Source: Euperipatoides rowelli
Lineage: Eukaryota > Onychophora > Udeonychophora > Euonychophora > Peripatopsidae
Assembly: GCA_003024985.2 (NCBI GenBank)
Contig: PXIH01S0008306.1
DNA: 11,212 bases
Direction: 5' to 3' (one strand)
Shown here one piece after another: positions 7,690-11,212 of this stretch; the first letter of the stretch is position 1; each line of letters starts with the position of its first letter. A program made the translations under genes and the position numbers. The notes beneath the pieces are model-generated. The model worked only from the letters and a program-made list of their open reading frames with translations, ran no database searches and was not told where the DNA came from.

Positions 7690-8380
7690 TTTGCTATTCA
7701 TAACTGGTTTTATTGCTGTTCACATTATTTTTATATTTATTTCAGTATTGTCAATAGTCAATCACTAATTAAATTTGAAGATTTTTATTTATGTCAATTC
7801 ACTGAACATATCTTATTCAATTTATTTATGTGGTTTTTGTTTCTCTTAATCTCTTTCATATGATATTATTTTGGCAATAATAAAAACATTTGTTATTAAA
7901 TTCTTGACATGCAAGTCAGTAGTGGGATATTATTGTGCCCAATATAATACTTAATTTCTAAACATAGTTTACATAATAGAACTAATTCAAAATCACTCAA
8001 TATATTTTTATAGTAATTCCTATTTCAATACTAATTTTATGGAAAACAACTCTTAAAAATCTATAAACTTTATACAATAGTGTGGACTACTTATAATGGC
8101 ATATGCGGATGATATGCCAAATAAAAACAAATCTACTTATTTATTTATTTGAACTAATTTAATGTTAGCATATATTGCTCTGTCATTAAACAATAATCAT
8201 TTACATATGCCCCAAGGTAATGTTGTTAAAATTTCATATTATTTCTTTGATTAAATACTTATTTGCATACTGGGTAATTTCCAGAATTACTTATTAGGGT
8301 CACAATTTTTATTATTAGGAATATTTTCATCCATCAGCTGCTTACAGAGTTGTCAACTTTTATTATTATTATGCTTTAAG
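7690..8380. other. AT-rich non-coding DNA
   Basis: No gene is supported. A perfect 7-bp hairpin, GGCATAT (8098-8104) and ATATGCC (8112-8118), is present, and its loop region translates on the plus strand as YADD. Nothing around it resembles a reverse transcriptase. Short TTAT and TTA tandem runs occur near 8137-8152 and 8357-8372. Confidence 0.5.
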
Positions 8381-8488
8381 GGGGGTATCCTGGTCTGATA
8401 TACTAACTTTTTTAATAATTATTCAAATTTAAACTTTGGGCACAAATATACAGTATATTGCTAAAATATAAGTATTTATAAAATTTTA

Positions 8489-8519
8489 GGTTGCTACTAG
8501 TTACCGTTGCCATGGAAAC
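8489..8519 (+). promoter_or_regulatory. X-box-like (RFX-type) site pair
   Basis: GTTGCCATGGAAAC at 8506-8519 fits the RFX transcription-factor X-box (GTNRCC, 0-3 bases, RGYAAC) with a single mismatch in the right half. Directly before it, GGTTGCTACTAGTTACC at 8489-8505 is an imperfect palindrome that looks like a degenerate second site. RFX factors act on ciliary and other genes in animals. No promoter is evident nearby, and the site may simply belong to a dispersed repeat. Confidence 0.4.
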
Positions 8520-8619
8520 AGCCACCATATTAGTTTTTAAAATAGTCATTTTGCTCCATTTTGTATGGAATAATTACAGAGCATAGAAACTTGGAATAAA
8601 GTTTTATCTACTCTTAAAT

Positions 8620-8806
8620 GCCTATAGTATGCAATGATATACTTGGTTTTTGAAAATTTTGATTTTTAATTCTATTTTTAGCATCAACAAGAGATAAGCA
8701 CACTTTTACAATTTTTCGAAATTTATTGTTTATATCATATACCGTATAACCTTTAAATGTATTTAAATGCTTCAAACTTGCCTATTGCATGCTTTGATAT
8801 ATACTT
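8620..8806 (+). repeat. degenerate direct repeat, 160-bp spacing
   Basis: GCCTATAGTATGCAATGATAT from 8620 is echoed by GCCTATTGCATGCTTTGATAT from 8780, both leading into an ACTT word. The two starts are exactly 160 bp apart. The intervening sequence shows only weak further similarity, so this is either an old tandem duplication or internal repetition of an LTR-like element that ends further right. Confidence 0.4.
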
Positions 8807-8839
8807 TGCCTGTACCCAAAATTTCAGAAATCTTGCTGA

Positions 8840-9120
8840 ATCCTTTGGCTCACTATAAAAGCTAAAGGATCGGTTTGTTCTGGACTTCTACCAGCAGATT
8901 TCAACCTCTGTCTTCACCAGCGTATTCCAGCCAGGGTATTTTCACCCTGATTCCCAGAGTCATTTCCAGCCTGGGTTATCCCAGTTCCAGTAAAAGTATT
9001 CCAGATCATTAGCCTACTGTGTGGCTACAAATTAACCATAAGCTTAGTTAGAAGCCAGTCAGGCTTAATAAAACACAAACCAGTATAAGTAGAAGGCCAA
9101 CGTCCGGCCTTATAGTCTAC
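8840..9120 (+). promoter_or_regulatory. LTR-like promoter region with TATA box and poly(A) signal
   Basis: A near-perfect inverted repeat (ATCCTTTGGCT at 8840-8850, AGCTAAAGGAT at 8860-8870, one mismatch) holds TATAAAA (8854-8860) in and next to its loop. Downstream the sequence turns GC-richer, with repeated TTCCAG/TCCCAG words (8925-9005), then an AATAAA signal at 9067-9072 and a hairpin AAGGCC (9093-9098) / GGCCTT (9106-9111). TATA box, short transcribed part and poly(A) signal in this order are typical of an LTR, and a gag-like fragment follows in the same orientation at 9544. I could not find the LTR ends or a primer-binding site, so this may also be a SINE-like or promoter fragment. Confidence 0.35.
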
Positions 9121-9272
9121 TTTTCCATCATAAGTTAGGGATTGATAGTGAGGTTTTCATTCGCTGCTTCCAAGAAGATTGCAAGTGCCGGTAATGTATG
9201 AGTCTTGTAACTGCTATCCAAATATTACTGCTAATAATATCCATTCTCTGAAATCATGATCATGTCGGTACG

Positions 9273-9286
9273 CACACACACACACA
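9273..9286. repeat. (CA)7 microsatellite
   Basis: Seven CA dinucleotide units in a row. A short and unremarkable simple repeat. Confidence 0.85.
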
Positions 9287-9543
9287 CCAGTATTATTCTA
9301 ATATGCATATAATTGTATTTTGTTAGTGTTAGTTATTATCCATATTATATTTTTTTACAATAACAATATACATTTTATCCAAGAATAAAATAATGATTCC
9401 AACTTATATCTTTGTTTTCGAGTTTCTTTGTGTCTGATCTTCATTTCTGATAACCTAGGGTTCACGGGGGAAAAATCCATCTTAGCCATTTGTCCACAAC
9501 TGCAAATACTGATATTAGTAGTACCAGTACCAACCGACACACA

Positions 9544-9710
9544 ATGAGACGTCGAGTTGACCTGAAAGTGTTGGTCATCTGTAAGTTGAATAGAATGAAT
9601 TTTTCATCCAGCTTTTGGATCCGCCAACCAATAGACTGGTTCTATCACATTGCATCAACACGGATCATCAGTGGACCATCATGGACTCCTTAAATATGAG
9701 TATCATTTGG
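9544..9710 (+). mobile_element. possible Gypsy-type gag fragment
   Basis: A plus-strand frame from an ATG at 9544 to a stop at 9691 contains SSSFWIRQPIDWFYHIAS followed by TRIISG. This resembles the start of the capsid region of many Gypsy-group gag proteins, which read approximately FW..DP..WF...E..F...GI. After a frame change near 9685 the sequence reads LKYEYHLEI, similar to the TK.DYVV segment that follows in the family. The wider frame is open from 9490. The LTR-like promoter region at 8840-9120 lies upstream on the same strand, as expected for an LTR element. No nucleocapsid, protease or polymerase part follows, so it is a truncated, dead copy at most. The identification rests on a short motif and could be wrong. 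Confidence 0.4.
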
Positions 9711-9856
9711 AAATTTGAAATTGAATTGTGATTAATTCATAGTTATAGAGTTATTTATTAGCATATGAATATAAAGTAACTAAAAAAATTTCAAAAGATT
9801 TGCTTATCGTTAGTGTAAGCTACATAGCAATGAAAGTACTATACGATGAACACAGC

Positions 9857-10168
9857 CAGTGGTAGCGAACCTTTTTTTGACCACGTGCCAAAAATTCACA
9901 ACTTGAAATTTATGACTTTCTGACATGCCGGGCAGTTTTTAACTTTATAGATTTATGGGCATCTGCAGAAAAAAAATGTGTGTGTGGGGGGGGGGGATAT
10001 TTTTGTTTTAAACATTTTGATAAGCTTTTTTTTTTTTTTGGTTGTTTGCACATAATCGACACTTCACACTATTAAAGATAGCCATCTTTATGTTAAATAC
10101 CTACAATTTTAGTTGATCTAATTTTTCCAAGGGGGAGGGGGTGACTTCCCTCCTCCTTGCAGATGCCC
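9857..10168 (+). mobile_element. possible hAT-type non-autonomous transposon fragment
   Basis: CAGTGGTAGCGAACCTTTTTTT at its left end resembles the terminal inverted repeat typical of hAT transposons (CAGTGGTTCTCAACCTTTTT and variants), followed by GACCACGTGCC. A perfect 11-bp inverted repeat lies inside or at its right side: GGGCATCTGCA at 9957-9967 and TGCAGATGCCC at 10158-10168. A complementary right terminal repeat and an 8-bp target duplication were not found, so the element is incomplete or the right end has decayed. No transposase is encoded. It includes a TG run, the G11 tract and a T14 tract. Confidence 0.4.
9986..9996. repeat. G11 homopolymer
   Basis: Eleven G residues after a short TG repeat, inside the hAT-like fragment. 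It is the third eleven-base G or C run in the window. Confidence 0.8.
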
Positions 10169-10534
10169 TTGACTAGATTTAAGGCATTTTTTAATAACAT
10201 ATTTCACATTGAAACAGGTTCCGTAAACCTAGATTTTAATAGGGGGAAAAAATTAATAAGTTTTGCAAAATTTTATTTAAATGTCTAAAAATTTACATTG
10301 AATTTCACATATGTAGTTATAACAAATAAAATTAAAAATTCAACTCCTAATTTATCATGGGTCATTCTCTAATAAAGGGAAAATATAGTGTNTCTCTGGT
10401 TAATTTTCATATTCTTCAATTAATATATTTTTTTGTGGTGTACCCATAAAATGTAACCTGTTCATTATTGAATGAAAACTTTAAGAAGAAAAACATCCAT
10501 AGTAAATTTTAAACTTTAATTAATTTATTGGAAT

Positions 10535-11133
10535 GTCATTACCAAGGTGTGTGCCTAAAATAAAAATCAGTATTAATTTAAAGATTAAACATACCAAAAG
10601 GAAGAAAATAACTTAACTACGGTAGTATTAAATTAATAAAATTACATCAATAAACTAATATTCTACAAAAAATTTAAGCAAATTGAACTTCATTTACAAC
10701 ATTTAAAATTTTAAAAATGTTGGTACTCAGATATAAAAGTAATTAACATGGTGCATTTGATTTATTTTAATTTCTGGACACTAAATGGATGCAGCCTACA
10801 TTCCTTACTATCACAATACTTGTCAGAACAATTTACAACTGAAATCCATAAACAAATTGCTTAGGAATGGGATACGATGAAACTTTTGTGCTTCAAAGTC
10901 GAAATCTGAGGTAAACGTATTAATTGCGTGTCATTACCAAGTTCATTAAAACAGATACTAATTATTTGTAAAAAATAGTAAAAGCTAGGTAAAAAGGTAC
11001 ATTTTAAAAGTTAAAACTTAAGACGATATATATACAGGTATGTAACAAAATAGCCTATGCAATTGTTAAACTAAATTTTGTCATTACCATGGTATTTTTA
11101 AGCCATGTTAATGACAAATAAATCCTTGGTGAC
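10535..11133. repeat. recurring GTCATTACCA motif
   Basis: GTCATTACCAAGG (10535-10547), GTCATTACCAAG (10930-10941) and GTCATTACCATGG (11080-11092) are near-identical plus-strand copies. Related reverse-complement words are TTAATGAC (11108-11115) and CCTTGGTGAC (11124-11133). The spacing is irregular (about 395 and 150 bp). They may be ends or internal repeats of an unnamed element, or binding sites. Confidence 0.5.
11077..11118. repeat. 16-bp hairpin with one mismatch
   Basis: The left arm TTTGTCATTACCATGG (11077-11092) pairs with CCATGTTAATGACAAA (11103-11118) at 15 of 16 positions around a 10-nt loop. The stem is built from the GTCATTACCA motif and its complement, so this hairpin looks like two copies of that motif in inverted orientation. 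Confidence 0.7.
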
Positions 11134-11212
11134 AAAACATTTATTTTTTATGGCTTAATTTTATTTTAATAACATTAAAATAAATGTACAGTATGCTTTA
11201 GAAATTATAAAT

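Larger units (their letters stand above)
10170..11212. other. AT-rich non-coding DNA, one ambiguous base
   Basis: No gene is recognised. One undetermined base (n) sits at 10392. A 46-bp exon-like piece at 10865-10910 (TTAG before, GTAAAC after) was considered and not accepted. The notable content is the recurring GTCATTACCA motif and the terminal hairpin, listed separately. Confidence 0.55.

Noticed and set aside
6340-7766. 14-bp inverted match AGTGATTGACTATT (6340-6353) / AATAGTCAATCACT (7753-7766), which could be read as terminal repeats around the LTR-like block
   Set aside because: Similarity stops abruptly on both sides, and a 14-bp AT-rich match between strands is not surprising in a window of this size.
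8102-8113. Plus-strand YADD tetrapeptide, the catalytic motif of reverse transcriptases
   Set aside because: None of the surrounding RT blocks can be seen in any frame, stops are close by, and the codons fall within a GGCATAT/ATATGCC palindrome. It is best explained by chance.
9355-9540. Minus-strand 61-codon frame
   Set aside because: It overlaps the gag-like frame on the other strand, has no ATG start at its beginning, and shows no recognisable motif.
9465-9578. Minus-strand 38-codon frame with a hydrophobic, signal-anchor-like segment, preceded by a splice-acceptor-like TTACAG
   Set aside because: It is antisense to the gag-like fragment, and no donor or further exon is visible. Short hydrophobic frames arise easily from AT-rich DNA.
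10865-10910. 46-bp exon-like piece with TTAG before and CTGAG|GTAAAC after
   Set aside because: There is no polypyrimidine tract before the AG, and the peptide (about 15 residues) matches no part of alpha-catenin that I know.

Overview
The window is animal genomic DNA, roughly two-thirds or more A+T, with long non-coding stretches, spliceosomal intron signals and many decayed transposable-element fragments. The one host gene I can support is the first coding exon of alpha-catenin (plus strand, 3556-3663), with a 3' splice site just before it and a GTAAGA donor just after it. No other alpha-catenin exon is recognisable. The exon is therefore preceded by at least about 3.5 kb and followed by at least about 7.5 kb without another recognised coding exon, which suits an animal with a large, repeat-rich genome. 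Frequent words such as TAGCCTA and TACAGTA/TACTGTA, and the absence of vertebrate repeats that I recognise, make a marine invertebrate my best guess. The phylum cannot be fixed from this sequence.

Layout. 1-2150: AT-rich DNA with two related inverted-repeat elements (175-240 and 1082-1183) and an unrecognised 75-codon minus-strand open frame containing a perfect 13-bp inverted repeat (1585-1812). 2155-2793: a striking cluster of about ten degenerate copies of a GC-containing motif close to CCAAACAAGAGCGCC, in both orientations. 2887-3238: frameshifted end of a non-LTR retrotransposon reverse transcriptase (minus strand). 3518-3669: the alpha-catenin exon and its splice sites. 3960-4027: a GC-rich inverted-repeat fragment. 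4340-4980: decayed endonuclease and linker of a non-LTR retrotransposon (minus strand). 5000-6560: AT-rich DNA without a recognisable gene. 6564-7021: a sequence laid out like an LTR (minus strand). 7274-7680: two A-rich, lysine-rich open frames broken by one frameshift (minus strand). 8380-9120: repeat DNA with an RFX/X-box-like site and an LTR-like promoter (TATA box, poly(A) signal). 9544-9710: a possible gag fragment (plus strand). 9857-10168: a possible hAT-type transposon end. 10535-11133: a recurring GTCATTACCA motif and a 16-bp hairpin.

How it fits together. Apart from the alpha-catenin exon, everything recognisable is intronic or upstream repeat material that is broken and non-functional as read. 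I found no operon, CRISPR array, RNA gene or evident new protein system. The most unusual signals are the motif cluster at 2155-2793, the excess of TACAGTA/TACTGTA, and the broken A-rich open frames at 7274-7680. Element identifications rest on motif recognition by eye, not on database comparison.
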